Positions 36,557 to 45,002 of a DNA stretch of 64,000 nucleotides are shown in pieces; within the stretch, counting starts at the first letter, position 1, and each line of letters opens with the position of its first letter. The position numbers and the translations under genes were made by a program. The notes under the pieces were generated by a model, which saw nothing but the letters and a program-made list of their open reading frames with translations, was not told the DNA's origin and made no database searches. The stretch spans positions 62,001 to 126,000 of the forward strand of contig AP025252.1 of the NCBI GenBank assembly GCA_016865505.2. The letters run 5' to 3'. This stretch comes from Bryobacterales bacterium F-183. Lineage in GTDB: Bacteria; Acidobacteriota; Terriglobia; Bryobacterales; Bryobacteraceae.

Positions 36557-36958
36557 ATGTTGCTGCCCTTCGCCTTACTGCTAGCCGCCGCGGACCTCAA
36601 CGGCATCTGGAACGGCTATATTCTCAACCGCCAGGGCGACAAGATCGACGTCAACCTCAAGTTGACCCAAACGGGCAACCTCATCGGTGGCAAGCTGTAC
36701 GGGGACTACAAGAGCAGCCCGGTCATCGAAGGCATCGTAGTAGGCGACACCGTCAACTTCGTCGTGCTCGCTGAAGAACAGCAGGGCAACCAGATCAATG
36801 AGTCGCGCATCCGCTTTGAGGGCAAGTTCGTCAACGACAATGAACTAGTCCTCAACCGGCAGCGCGAACGTTCGAGCAGCGCTGGCAACTCCGGCAACGC
36901 GGCGACAAAAGCGACGCCGGATCCCAAGGTTGAGATCCGGCTCAAGCGCTTACTTTAA
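36557..36958 (+). CDS. Small secreted beta-rich protein
   Basis: A 133-residue protein with a short signal (MLLPFALLLAAA). It has an up-and-down beta pattern: L-N-G-I-W-N-G-Y-I, V-N-L-K-L-T-Q-T-G-N-L-I-G-G-K-L-Y-G, and V-N-F-V-V-L. This recalls small acidobacterial proteins with a lipocalin-like barrel. It follows DUF1552 by 4 bases, so it is probably the last gene of the SGNH-DUF1592-DUF1552 run. The TAA overlaps the stop of the convergent aminotransferase gene. Confidence 0.6.
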   Translation: MLLPFALLLAAADLNGIWNGYILNRQGDKIDVNLKLTQTGNLIGGKLYGDYKSSPVIEGIVVGDTVNFVVLAEEQQGNQINESRIRFEGKFVNDNELVLNRQRERSSSAGNSGNAATKATPDPKVEIRLKRLL

Positions 36959-38247
36959 ACCAACGCCTTCTTGCGGATGATCTTCTCCATCACTTCCGCA
37001 AACGTATCCACTTCCTCAAGCGTCGTGTACACGTTGGGCGTGATCCGCAAACCGTCGTACTCGCCCTTCAGCCCGACCGCGACCGTCCAGATGCGATGCT
37101 TGTCCCACAGGTGCTTGGCCAACTCGTTGGACTTGAACCCGTCCACCTGAATAAACCCGATCGCGCAGCTCTGTTCCGGATCTTCGCTATTCAGAATCTT
37201 CACGCCCGGCAACTCGCGCAGCCTGTTGGACCAACGCTTCCGCAGGTACCGGAACCGCGCCGCCTTCCGCTCCGCGCCGATGCTTTCGTGAAAGTTCAGC
37301 GCTTCGGTGATCGCATTGCGCTGCGATGCCGGATGCGTGCCGATTTCCTCGAATTTACGGATGTTTTCGTCCATTCCTTCGGGCGCCGGCATCATCGGCC
37401 AGATGTTCTTGATCTTGTTCTTGCGCACGTACAGCATGCCCGTACCAATGGGCGCCAGCACCCACTTGTGCAGCGACGTACCGTAGTAATCGCAATCCAG
37501 ATCCTCGTGCTTGAACGGGAACTGCGCAAACGCGTGCGCACCGTCCACCACCACCTCGATTCCCCGCGCCCGCGCCATCTGACAGATCTTCTTTACCGGA
37601 AAAATCTGCCCTGTGCGATTCGTGATGTGGCACAGATGGATCACCTTGGTCTTCGGCGTGATGTTGTCCTCAAACCGCTTCACCAGATAATCCATGCTCG
37701 GCGGAGGAACTTCAAACGAGATCTGCTTGAGCACCACGCCATCGCGCCGTTCCCGCTGCTTCCAGCAGGTGATCATGCGCGGATAATCCTGATTCGTCGT
37801 CAGGATCTCGTCCCCGGCCTTGAGACTCATGCCCAACTGCACGATCTCCAAAGCCTCGCTGGCATTGCGTGTAATGGCGATCTCTTCCGTATCGCACCCG
37901 AACGTCCGCGCCAGGCGGCGGCGAACCGTTTCGATGCCAGGGTCCAGCACGTTCCACATATAGTAGGACGGGCTGAGATTCTCGATGTCTAAGTACCGCT
38001 TCTCGGTATCGCTGACAACCTTGGGCGAAGGCGACACGCCTCCGTTGTTGAGGTTAATCATGTTGCGATCGACCGTAAAAGCATGCCGGATGTTGAGCCA
38101 GAAATCCTCGTCACGAGCAACGGAGTCGGCGGGACGTTCAAAAGAGGATGCGGAGGCGTTCTGCGCGCGGAGAACGGCATCGCTTTGAAAAGCCGCAAAC
38201 CCCGTGATGGTGGTAGCGGCGGTGGAAAACAACTCGCGACGGCGCAT
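36955..38247 (-). CDS. Tat-exported class V PLP aminotransferase-like protein
   Basis: A 430-residue PLP enzyme of the isopenicillin-N-epimerase/cysteine-desulfurase class. The PLP lysine is in S-L-H-K-W (about residue 258), with the Asp/His of V-V-D-G-A-H-A preceding. It has a twin-arginine-like leader (M-R-R-R-E-L-F-S-T) and a 40-residue spacer, so it should be exported with PLP bound. No substrate can be inferred. The upstream 100 bases hold TATCGT 5 bases before the ATG. Confidence 0.82.
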   Translation of the reverse strand: MRRRELFSTAATTITGFAAFQSDAVLRAQNASASSFERPADSVARDEDFWLNIRHAFTVDRNMINLNNGGVSPSPKVVSDTEKRYLDIENLSPSYYMWNVLDPGIETVRRRLARTFGCDTEEIAITRNASEALEIVQLGMSLKAGDEILTTNQDYPRMITCWKQRERRDGVVLKQISFEVPPPSMDYLVKRFEDNITPKTKVIHLCHITNRTGQIFPVKKICQMARARGIEVVVDGAHAFAQFPFKHEDLDCDYYGTSLHKWVLAPIGTGMLYVRKNKIKNIWPMMPAPEGMDENIRKFEEIGTHPASQRNAITEALNFHESIGAERKAARFRYLRKRWSNRLRELPGVKILNSEDPEQSCAIGFIQVDGFKSNELAKHLWDKHRIWTVAVGLKGEYDGLRITPNVYTTLEEVDTFAEVMEKIIRKKALV

Positions 38248-38347
38248 AAGTCACGATACTCCCGATTGGCCGCTACTTTCAACTGCCGACGCGGATTCGA
38301 AATCGAGAGGCCATTCCCTTGTAACCGGCGGCATTTAGCCTCAGCCT

Positions 38348-39973
38348 ATGCGGCTCTCGCCTCCCGTCGAATCGGCCTTGCAGCGTCTCGCCGGCCTCCC
38401 CCAGATGCGCGACACCTGGCATCGCGCCCGCGCCTGCAACAGCGCGAACCTCTACCGCGGTGTGCTCGACACCCTGAACATTGCAGTCGAGGCCACAGGT
38501 CTTTCGCCCGCCTCCATCCCCGCCACCGGACCTCTCCTCATCGTCGCCAACCACCCCTTCGGCCTCATCGAAGGGCCCATCCTGGGCGACCTCCTGCACA
38601 CCGTTCGTCCGGACCTCCGCTTTCTCGCCAACTCCCTGCTCGCCCGTGAACTCCCGGATCTCGCGCCGCATCTGCTCACCGTCGACGTCTTCGGCAACGC
38701 GGAACAAACCAACGCCGCCACCGTACGCCGCGCGCTGGAACATCTCAAATCCGGTGGCGCACTGATGATCTTCCCCGCCGGCGAAGTCTCCGCCAAACGT
38801 ACCCCGCTCGAGCGCGCCGCCGACATCGACTGGAACCCGATGGCCGCACGCCTCGCCATGCGTACCGGAGCAGCCATTCTGCCCGTGTACTTCGACGGCC
38901 AGAACAGCCCTGCCTTCCAACTCGCAGGCATGATCCACCCTCGCCTGCGGACCCTTCTTCTGCCACATGAGATGCTCGCCCGCCGCGGCAAATCCGTTCG
39001 TGTGACGCTCGGCGCGCTGGTTCATCCCGAACGCTTTCGCGATGCCATCTCGCTCACTCGCTACCTTCGCTCGCGTGTGTACGCCATGGCCGGCAGTGCT
39101 CGCCTGCCGGACGTCGCCACGCATCCCACCAACGCTGGTGCCTTCGCCGCGGAGGTCGCGACCCTGATTCCGCTGTTGTCCCACGGCCATTTCGACGTTC
39201 ACCTCGCGCAAGGCTCCACAATCCCGGAAGCACTACGGGAAATCGGCCGCCTCCGCGAACTCACCTTCCGTCAAGCCGGCGAAGGGACAGGCAAGCCCCT
39301 CGACCTCGACGAGTTCGACCCGCACTACTGGCATCTTTTCCTTTGGAACCGTCAAAGCAAAGAGGTCGCTGGAGCCTACCGCCTCGCGGCAGGACACAAA
39401 GGCCGCTACCTCGAAACGCTCTTTCACTTTCCGCTCGCCTGGAAGCGGATCGCGCCGCACTCGCTCGAACTCGGCCGTTCCTTCGTCGCCCCGGCGTACC
39501 AGAAAAGCTTCTCCGCGCTACTTCTGCTTTGGCGCGGCATCGGCGAATTCGTTGCGCAAGCGCCAGCCTCGCGCCGCTACCTCTTTGGAGCCGTCAGCAT
39601 CAGCGCCAGCTATACCGGCCAATCGCGCGCCGCGATCGCGCAGTTTTTCGGCATCCGCAGATCCGGCTACTTCCCGCGCAATCCCTTCACTCTCGCCCTT
39701 GGTTTCCAAAAGCCACAACCCGTCCCGCCACCACAGGACCTCGCCTCGCTGGACGCCCTGGTACGCCAACTCGAACCCGACGGCAAAGGCCTGCCCGTAC
39801 TCCTCCGCCACTACCAGAACCTCGGCGGCGAGATCCTTTGCTGGAACATCGACCCTCGCTTCCGCAATACCCTCGACGGGCTTGTACTCGTCGACCTCCA
39901 TCGCGCACCGCGCCAACTCCTCGAGCGATACTTCACGCCGCAAGCCTGTAACCGAATGTTCGAACAATCGTAG
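38348..39973 (+). CDS. Fused acyltransferase resembling OlsF (ornithine-lipid synthesis)
   Basis: A 541-residue protein of two acyltransferase domains. The N-terminal half is PlsC-like: N-H-P-F-G-L-I-E-G at 68-76, a variant of the H-x(4,5)-D motif with Glu in place of Asp, and F-P-A-G-E-V-S as the third block. The C-terminal half (about 290-475) resembles the OlsB-type GNAT fold, with R-E-L-T-F-R-Q-A and L-G-R-S-F-V. As I recall, OlsF combines an N-terminal O-acyltransferase and a C-terminal N-acyltransferase to make ornithine lipid, a phosphorus-free membrane lipid. Specificity here is inferred. Confidence 0.7.
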   Translation: MRLSPPVESALQRLAGLPQMRDTWHRARACNSANLYRGVLDTLNIAVEATGLSPASIPATGPLLIVANHPFGLIEGPILGDLLHTVRPDLRFLANSLLARELPDLAPHLLTVDVFGNAEQTNAATVRRALEHLKSGGALMIFPAGEVSAKRTPLERAADIDWNPMAARLAMRTGAAILPVYFDGQNSPAFQLAGMIHPRLRTLLLPHEMLARRGKSVRVTLGALVHPERFRDAISLTRYLRSRVYAMAGSARLPDVATHPTNAGAFAAEVATLIPLLSHGHFDVHLAQGSTIPEALREIGRLRELTFRQAGEGTGKPLDLDEFDPHYWHLFLWNRQSKEVAGAYRLAAGHKGRYLETLFHFPLAWKRIAPHSLELGRSFVAPAYQKSFSALLLLWRGIGEFVAQAPASRRYLFGAVSISASYTGQSRAAIAQFFGIRRSGYFPRNPFTLALGFQKPQPVPPPQDLASLDALVRQLEPDGKGLPVLLRHYQNLGGEILCWNIDPRFRNTLDGLVLVDLHRAPRQLLERYFTPQACNRMFEQS

Positions 39974-39995
39974 TAATGCTGCATTTCAGGCTCCC

Positions 39996-40001
39996 TATAG
40001 T
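39996..40001 (+). promoter_or_regulatory. Candidate -10 box for alkaline phosphatase
   Basis: TATAGT, 12 bases before ATG 40014, in the 40-base gap after the acyltransferase gene. AAGGGA lies 4-9 bases before the ATG and could act as ribosome site. No PHO-box-like direct repeat was recognised. Confidence 0.3.
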
Positions 40002-40013
40002 GGCAAGGGAACC

Positions 40014-42023
40014 ATGAAATTCAAAAAGCTGTTCACGGCAGCTCTGCTTGCCGCGCCCCTGTTCGCGCAAACGCCGAGCATCCGCTTCGCGCTACCCGAG
40101 CGCCTCCGCCTCCTCGAAGGCCAACTCGTCGACCTCGTTGTAGAAGTGCGCAACGCCTCGGCAGTCAGCAACCTCAGAGTCACCGCTGGCCAAGCGGATC
40201 TCACCAGCAGCTTTAGCGCACCCGCAAAAACTGAGCTGGATTGCGACTCTTCTTCGGACTTCGTGACCCGCGCGAACCTCCAGTCCTTCCCCACTTCCGG
40301 CGACATTGCGCTCACCGTTACCGCCACCGTCGATGGCCGTACGGTTACGGACACGCGCACCGTTCAGGTCCGTCCCTTCGCCCCCACCACCAGCGGAGGC
40401 CCCCGCCGCAACGTGATCCTCTTCATCGGCGATGCCATGGGCACCACGTATCGTGACGCAGCCCGCCTTGTGTCCCGCTCCATTGTCGATTCCACAGGCA
40501 AGAGCAGCTTCCGCGAAGGCTTCTTCGACAACCTGCTCGAGATGGACAAGATGCCTGTCAGCGGCATGTCCATGACCTACGGCACGGACTCCATCGTGCC
40601 GGACTCTGCCAACACCGGCACCGCCTGGGCCACCGGCAACAAGAGCTTCCTCAACGCCGTCAACGTGTTTGCCGACGGCAACGACTGCACTTGGCGCGCT
40701 ACCGGCATCACCACCGCCGCCACCCAGCCCGCCATCATCGACAATCCACGCGTGGAAAACCTCTGGCAGTACCTCAAGCGCCGCTACAACTACCGCACCG
40801 GCATCGTCACCACCGCCGCCGTCACCGACGCGACTCCCGCCGTACAGGGTGCCTACTCCGGCTTCCGCCAGACTCGCCTCGAAATCGCACGCCAGTTCCG
40901 CGAAAATCCGATGCTCAACGGCCGCCCCGCCTTCGACGTCATCCTCGGCGGCGGCCGCGATCCCTTCACGGCAGAAGGCCGTCCCGATCGCCGTAACCTG
41001 ATTGCTGAGTTCCAGTCCCTCGGCTACCGGTACGTCACCACTGCCGCTGAACTCCGCGCGACCTCCTTTGGCCAGAACACTATCGGCCTCTTCAAAGGCT
41101 CTGCGACGCCCGCTCCAGGCAGCAACGGCATCACCACCGCTGCTGACGTGAACATGGACGTCGCTTATGACAAGCTCCGCCTGGAACGTCCGTCGTCGGA
41201 ACCCGCCGCCAACCTCGGAGGCTTCAACGACCAGCCGATGCTCGACCTCATGACCTCTAAGGCCATCGAGTTCCTGTCCAACAGCTTCAGCCAGCAGCCC
41301 TTCATCCTCATGGTGGAAGCTGCATCGATCGACAAGCAGTCCCACCCCAATAACGCCGCAGCCACCATTTGGGACACCATCGAACTCGACAAGGCCATCG
41401 GCGTCGCGCGTACCTGGGCCAACGCCCGTCAGTCGAAAGACACCTTGCTCGTCGTCACTGCCGACCATGATCAGTCGATGCACATCATCGGCGTCAGCAA
41501 CGCGCCCGACGCCGAGTACTTCGACCGCGGAAAGAGCACCCGTGTCGACTTCACCACCTCCGCTGGCGCGCAGAACTTCACCGTGTACGGCGATTCCTAC
41601 ACCAACGTCCGTGCGGGTCTGCCGTTCATCAACGCCAGCACCACGGCATCGAACAACGGTGGTACCGCTGGCATGCCCGCCTCCTTCGCCGCCACCACCG
41701 TCGCCGCCGATCCCGCTGCCAGCACCTACTCGACCTACTTCGGACTCCCCGCCTACCGTCTCGACAGTGCCACTGGCTACCCCGTCAACAGCGGCACCGG
41801 ACTCCGCCGCCTGGCCGTAGGCTTCCGCACCGGCGACCACACCGGCTCCAGCGTACCCGTCACCGCGGAAGGTCCCGGCGCCTTCCTCTTCATGGGCTAC
41901 ATGGACCAAAGCGACATCTTCTTCAAAATGGCGGCAGCTCTCTCCACCGACACCACCGACGGTGACAAGCTCATCGACGCGATGCGCAGCAGCACCGTTT
42001 GGCCCAAATCGGTCGGCAAGTAA
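40014..42023 (+). CDS. Secreted alkaline phosphatase (PhoA family)
   Basis: A 669-residue exported phosphomonoesterase. A signal peptide ends P-L-F-A-Q; about 100 beta-rich residues precede the catalytic domain. Motifs: N-V-I-L-F-I-G-D-A-M-G for the first metal Asp, D-S-A-N-T-G-T-A-W-A-T-G with the nucleophile Ser, V-E-A-A-S-I-D-K-Q-S-H for the second metal site, T-A-D-H-D-Q-S and G-D-H-T-G for the last ligands. Start is ATG 40014, where the signal peptide begins. It follows an ornithine-lipid-type acyltransferase, another phosphate-related function. Confidence 0.88.
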   Translation: MKFKKLFTAALLAAPLFAQTPSIRFALPERLRLLEGQLVDLVVEVRNASAVSNLRVTAGQADLTSSFSAPAKTELDCDSSSDFVTRANLQSFPTSGDIALTVTATVDGRTVTDTRTVQVRPFAPTTSGGPRRNVILFIGDAMGTTYRDAARLVSRSIVDSTGKSSFREGFFDNLLEMDKMPVSGMSMTYGTDSIVPDSANTGTAWATGNKSFLNAVNVFADGNDCTWRATGITTAATQPAIIDNPRVENLWQYLKRRYNYRTGIVTTAAVTDATPAVQGAYSGFRQTRLEIARQFRENPMLNGRPAFDVILGGGRDPFTAEGRPDRRNLIAEFQSLGYRYVTTAAELRATSFGQNTIGLFKGSATPAPGSNGITTAADVNMDVAYDKLRLERPSSEPAANLGGFNDQPMLDLMTSKAIEFLSNSFSQQPFILMVEAASIDKQSHPNNAAATIWDTIELDKAIGVARTWANARQSKDTLLVVTADHDQSMHIIGVSNAPDAEYFDRGKSTRVDFTTSAGAQNFTVYGDSYTNVRAGLPFINASTTASNNGGTAGMPASFAATTVAADPAASTYSTYFGLPAYRLDSATGYPVNSGTGLRRLAVGFRTGDHTGSSVPVTAEGPGAFLFMGYMDQSDIFFKMAAALSTDTTDGDKLIDAMRSSTVWPKSVGK

Positions 42024-42044
42024 CAACTCAGGGTTGGGTTACTC

Positions 42045-42626
42045 ATGCGGTCACTTCACATAGCAGCAGTGGCGGGGGCGTGGCTGATTGCCGCGCCCTC
42101 CCTTTTTTCGCAGACCACGCCTTTGGCCGCGAGTGAACTCTTGCGTTACTCGCTCGACGAATCGATGCAGCAGATCCACCGTGCCCTCGGTGCCCCCGCG
42201 CAGGTCGCCGATGCCGGACCTGACCTCGTCAACTGGTTCTACAAGACCGACGTGTACGACCAGCATGAACACAGCCATCAACTGCTCTTCCGCAAGTCGG
42301 ACGGCAAGCTCTTAAGCGTCACCCGCAACTTCCACTTCCCTGTGAATGTGGATGCGCTCTTCCCGGAAGGTTCCGCCACGCGAACCTATCAGTTCAACGC
42401 CGAGTGGGGCGTACGCGTGCGCGAAACGCGATCCGGCCAGCGCCTGATCATCGCTATGGGAGCCACAAAGGCCGGAGCCACCACCACGCAAATCGCGCTG
42501 ATGCGGCCCGAAGCCGTGCGTATCTTCCTGCCCTGGCTCGCCAGACAGATGTCCGAAACTACTAGTGCAATTCCTCGCACCCAATCGGCTGTCCTGGCGG
42601 CGGCTCCGAAGGCTTCGGCACCGTAA
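42045..42626 (+). CDS. Hypothetical secreted protein after alkaline phosphatase
   Basis: A 193-residue protein with a signal peptide (MRSLHIAAVAGAWLIAAPSLFSQ). A central segment is rich in aromatic and acidic residues (V-N-W-F-Y-K-T-D-V-Y-D-Q-H-E-H-S-H-Q), including four closely spaced His/Glu residues that might bind metal. No family recognised. It begins 21 bases after the phosphatase stop and may be cotranscribed. Its final 65 bases overlap, in antisense, the end of the metalloprotease gene. Confidence 0.6.
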   Translation: MRSLHIAAVAGAWLIAAPSLFSQTTPLAASELLRYSLDESMQQIHRALGAPAQVADAGPDLVNWFYKTDVYDQHEHSHQLLFRKSDGKLLSVTRNFHFPVNVDALFPEGSATRTYQFNAEWGVRVRETRSGQRLIIAMGATKAGATTTQIALMRPEAVRIFLPWLARQMSETTSAIPRTQSAVLAAAPKASAP

Positions 42627-44961
42627 TTTCCTTGGGATTTCCTTCAAACCGCGCGATGCGATCCTGCGCGTAGAAGTAAAATTCTGCCCAGCCGCCGGTG
42701 GTAACGGCCTGGGTCTTCATCCACTCCGACAACCGGTGCAGCCGGTGCCGCGCAATCGCCCGTACCTGCGCCGGTGCGCTATCGTTCGACGCCAGCGCCA
42801 TCAGGTGATACAGCACCACGGCATCCACCGTACGCTGGATTTCCGCCTGCATGCCCTTCGCTGCCGGAGCCTTCCACGTCGCATCCAGCAACGCATCCAC
42901 AACCTCGCCCAAGCCCGGATTCTGCGCACTCTGCGACCCGTACTGCACCAGTCGCGCCGCGCGCTCAGGATGCAGAATCAGCCCCGCAATGTGGTTCGCC
43001 AGAGCCTCCGCAGCACCCAGCGGATCAAACGCCAATCCCGTACGTCCAGCAAAGTTCTCGCGCGTATTCGAGTACTGATTCGCCTGCGGCGGCAGCAGTG
43101 ACAACAACCGCGGAGAGAACTCCAACGCCGATGGCTGCAAGGCCGACAGCAGCACCGTCAACGCCCGCTTCTGCTCCGGACCAGGCACCACTTCAAACAC
43201 CTTCTGCCCATCACCACGCAGCGCAAACGTATAGTCCGCGCCGCCCAACACCTTCGCCGCCGCTTCCAACTGATACCGGTGCAGCAAGTACGCCGGAACC
43301 AGCGCATTCCCCAGCGAACTCATGGGCTCGCCCTCACGAATCACCCGCTGGTCGAACCGCGCCAGCACCCGCTCGCGTACCTTCATCAGCCGCGACAACT
43401 CGTCCACCGGATTCGCACCGCTGTCCCACAAATGCGCCTTCGGATGCAGCGACCCCAACGGCCGCGCGTCCTGATCGGTCAAAAACACAAGGCCTTTCTT
43501 GTACGCATCCGCGATGATCTTGTTCAGTTCCGCCTTCTCATTGGTGCCCGGCGGAAAATAGCGGTACCCAAAGTTGATCGACACCTTGTCCCACTCGCCG
43601 ATCCCCGTCGCATACGCATTCGCCAGATCCGGCAGCGTGTCCGGACCCAGGTCGATCTGCGGATGCGGATAATCCATCACGCTCGACCGGCCCTGTGTGC
43701 TCGCAGCATACGCATGCGACAAGCCCAATGTATGTCCCACCTCATGCGCCGACAGTTGCCGCAACCGCGCCAAACCCATCTCCATCATCTTGGGTGACAC
43801 CTGCCGGCCATCCTCATATGGAGCCAGCACACCCTCGGCGATCATGTAATCCTGGCGCACCCGCAGCGACCCCAACGTCACATGCCCCTTCAGGATCTCG
43901 CCCGTGCGCGGATCCGTAATTGACGACCCATACGACCACCCTCGCGTCGAACGGTGCACCCAGTTGATGACGTTGTATCGCACGTCCATCGGGTCCGCGC
44001 CTTCTGGCATCACTTCCACTTGGAACGCATCCGGAAAGCCCGCCGCCGCAAACGCCTGGCTCCACCACCTCGCGCCTTCCACCAGCGCCGTACGAATAGG
44101 TTCCGGCGCGCCGCGATCCACGTAGTACACAATCTTTCCGCCGGGATTCAAGCGATGCCGCGGAATAAACTTCTTCTCAATCCGCTGCTCCACCGGCGTC
44201 GCATAGTCGCGATACGCAAAGTCGAAGTACCCCGCGCGAGGGTCAAACGGCCGCGGCGTGAACCCCGCCAGTTCCGGCAATTGGATAAACGAATGATGCT
44301 GCCGCAGCGTAATCGCCGACGGCACCGGCACCACCTCGCGAACATACGCGCCGGCCGGCTCACCGGTCAGCGTAATCGTCACTTCCACTTCCGTATTCTT
44401 GGGAAAACCCTTGGTCCGCGGCATGTAATAGGCAGACCGCGACGGCTCCAACCGGTACGTACCCTGCCGTGTCCGCTGCAGCGTACCCGCCGCGTTGTGC
44501 GCATCCCGCAGGAACAGTGCGGTCCCGTCCACCAGCACACGCCCATTCGCCTCCGCCGCCACATCAAAGCCCATCACAACGGACTGTGCAAACGAATCCT
44601 CCACCGCACGGCGCTCATCCGGATTGTTGCTAATCGCCCGAAAATCCGTATTCACCGCGGTCAGCAACACTCGTGGACCCACACGCTCAAACTTCACCAG
44701 CGCGCGCGACCCCAACTGCCCTCGATCAAGGCCGACGTCGTTCGAACCCAACCCCGCAGGCAACGACGTGACGTACAGCATCTCCGTCCCGAACTTATCG
44801 ATGTCGATCCACATCCGCCCCGCGGATTCTTCCCAATAGAGCGAAACAAACCCGTCAATTTTCTTGGCGGCGCCGGTGATGTCGGCATAGGACCTTCTTC
44901 CTTGCCCGGTGGCGATCAACGCTCCCAAACAAAGAAAAACGGCAAAACGAGCGGCAGTCAT
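42562..44961 (-). CDS. Secreted zinc metalloprotease (DUF5117/DUF4953 type)
   Basis: A 799-residue exported metzincin-like protease. The zinc motif is complete: H-E-V-G-H-T-L-G-L-S-H at 406-416, with a following Met-turn candidate in S-S-V-M-D-Y-P. The first 200 residues fit the DUF5117 region (F-V-S-L-Y-W-E-E-S-A-G-R, L-Y-V-T-S-L-P-A-G-L-G-S-N-D-V), and the rest fits DUF4953. Signal peptide at 1-19. Such proteins are frequent in Acidobacteria and Bacteroidetes; substrates are unknown. It is divergent from the permease gene. Confidence 0.88.
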   Translation of the reverse strand: MTAARFAVFLCLGALIATGQGRRSYADITGAAKKIDGFVSLYWEESAGRMWIDIDKFGTEMLYVTSLPAGLGSNDVGLDRGQLGSRALVKFERVGPRVLLTAVNTDFRAISNNPDERRAVEDSFAQSVVMGFDVAAEANGRVLVDGTALFLRDAHNAAGTLQRTRQGTYRLEPSRSAYYMPRTKGFPKNTEVEVTITLTGEPAGAYVREVVPVPSAITLRQHHSFIQLPELAGFTPRPFDPRAGYFDFAYRDYATPVEQRIEKKFIPRHRLNPGGKIVYYVDRGAPEPIRTALVEGARWWSQAFAAAGFPDAFQVEVMPEGADPMDVRYNVINWVHRSTRGWSYGSSITDPRTGEILKGHVTLGSLRVRQDYMIAEGVLAPYEDGRQVSPKMMEMGLARLRQLSAHEVGHTLGLSHAYAASTQGRSSVMDYPHPQIDLGPDTLPDLANAYATGIGEWDKVSINFGYRYFPPGTNEKAELNKIIADAYKKGLVFLTDQDARPLGSLHPKAHLWDSGANPVDELSRLMKVRERVLARFDQRVIREGEPMSSLGNALVPAYLLHRYQLEAAAKVLGGADYTFALRGDGQKVFEVVPGPEQKRALTVLLSALQPSALEFSPRLLSLLPPQANQYSNTRENFAGRTGLAFDPLGAAEALANHIAGLILHPERAARLVQYGSQSAQNPGLGEVVDALLDATWKAPAAKGMQAEIQRTVDAVVLYHLMALASNDSAPAQVRAIARHRLHRLSEWMKTQAVTTGGWAEFYFYAQDRIARFEGNPKEITVPKPSEPPPGQPIGCEELH

Positions 44962-44969
44962 TTGAATAA

Positions 44970-44989
44970 ACTAGCGCAGCCAAGCTAGT
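44970..44989. promoter_or_regulatory. Inverted repeat between divergent protease and permease genes
   Basis: ACTAGCgcagccaaGCTAGT has perfect 6-base arms with an 8-base spacer. The right arm overlaps TAGTAT (44986-44991, 11 bases before GTG 45003); the left arm overlaps TAGTTT on the minus strand (44973 back to 44968, 6 bases before ATG 44961). It could be an operator acting on both genes, or just two facing -10 boxes. Confidence 0.35.
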
Positions 44990-45002
44990 ATTGGGAACTT
45001 CG

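Noticed and set aside
39552-40013. A longer N-terminus for alkaline phosphatase
   Set aside because: It overlaps the acyltransferase gene in another frame, is shadow-like, and the true signal peptide starts at 40014.
40092-42026. A 644-codon antisense frame over alkaline phosphatase
   Set aside because: Same codon-bias shadow; the phosphatase motifs lie on the plus strand.
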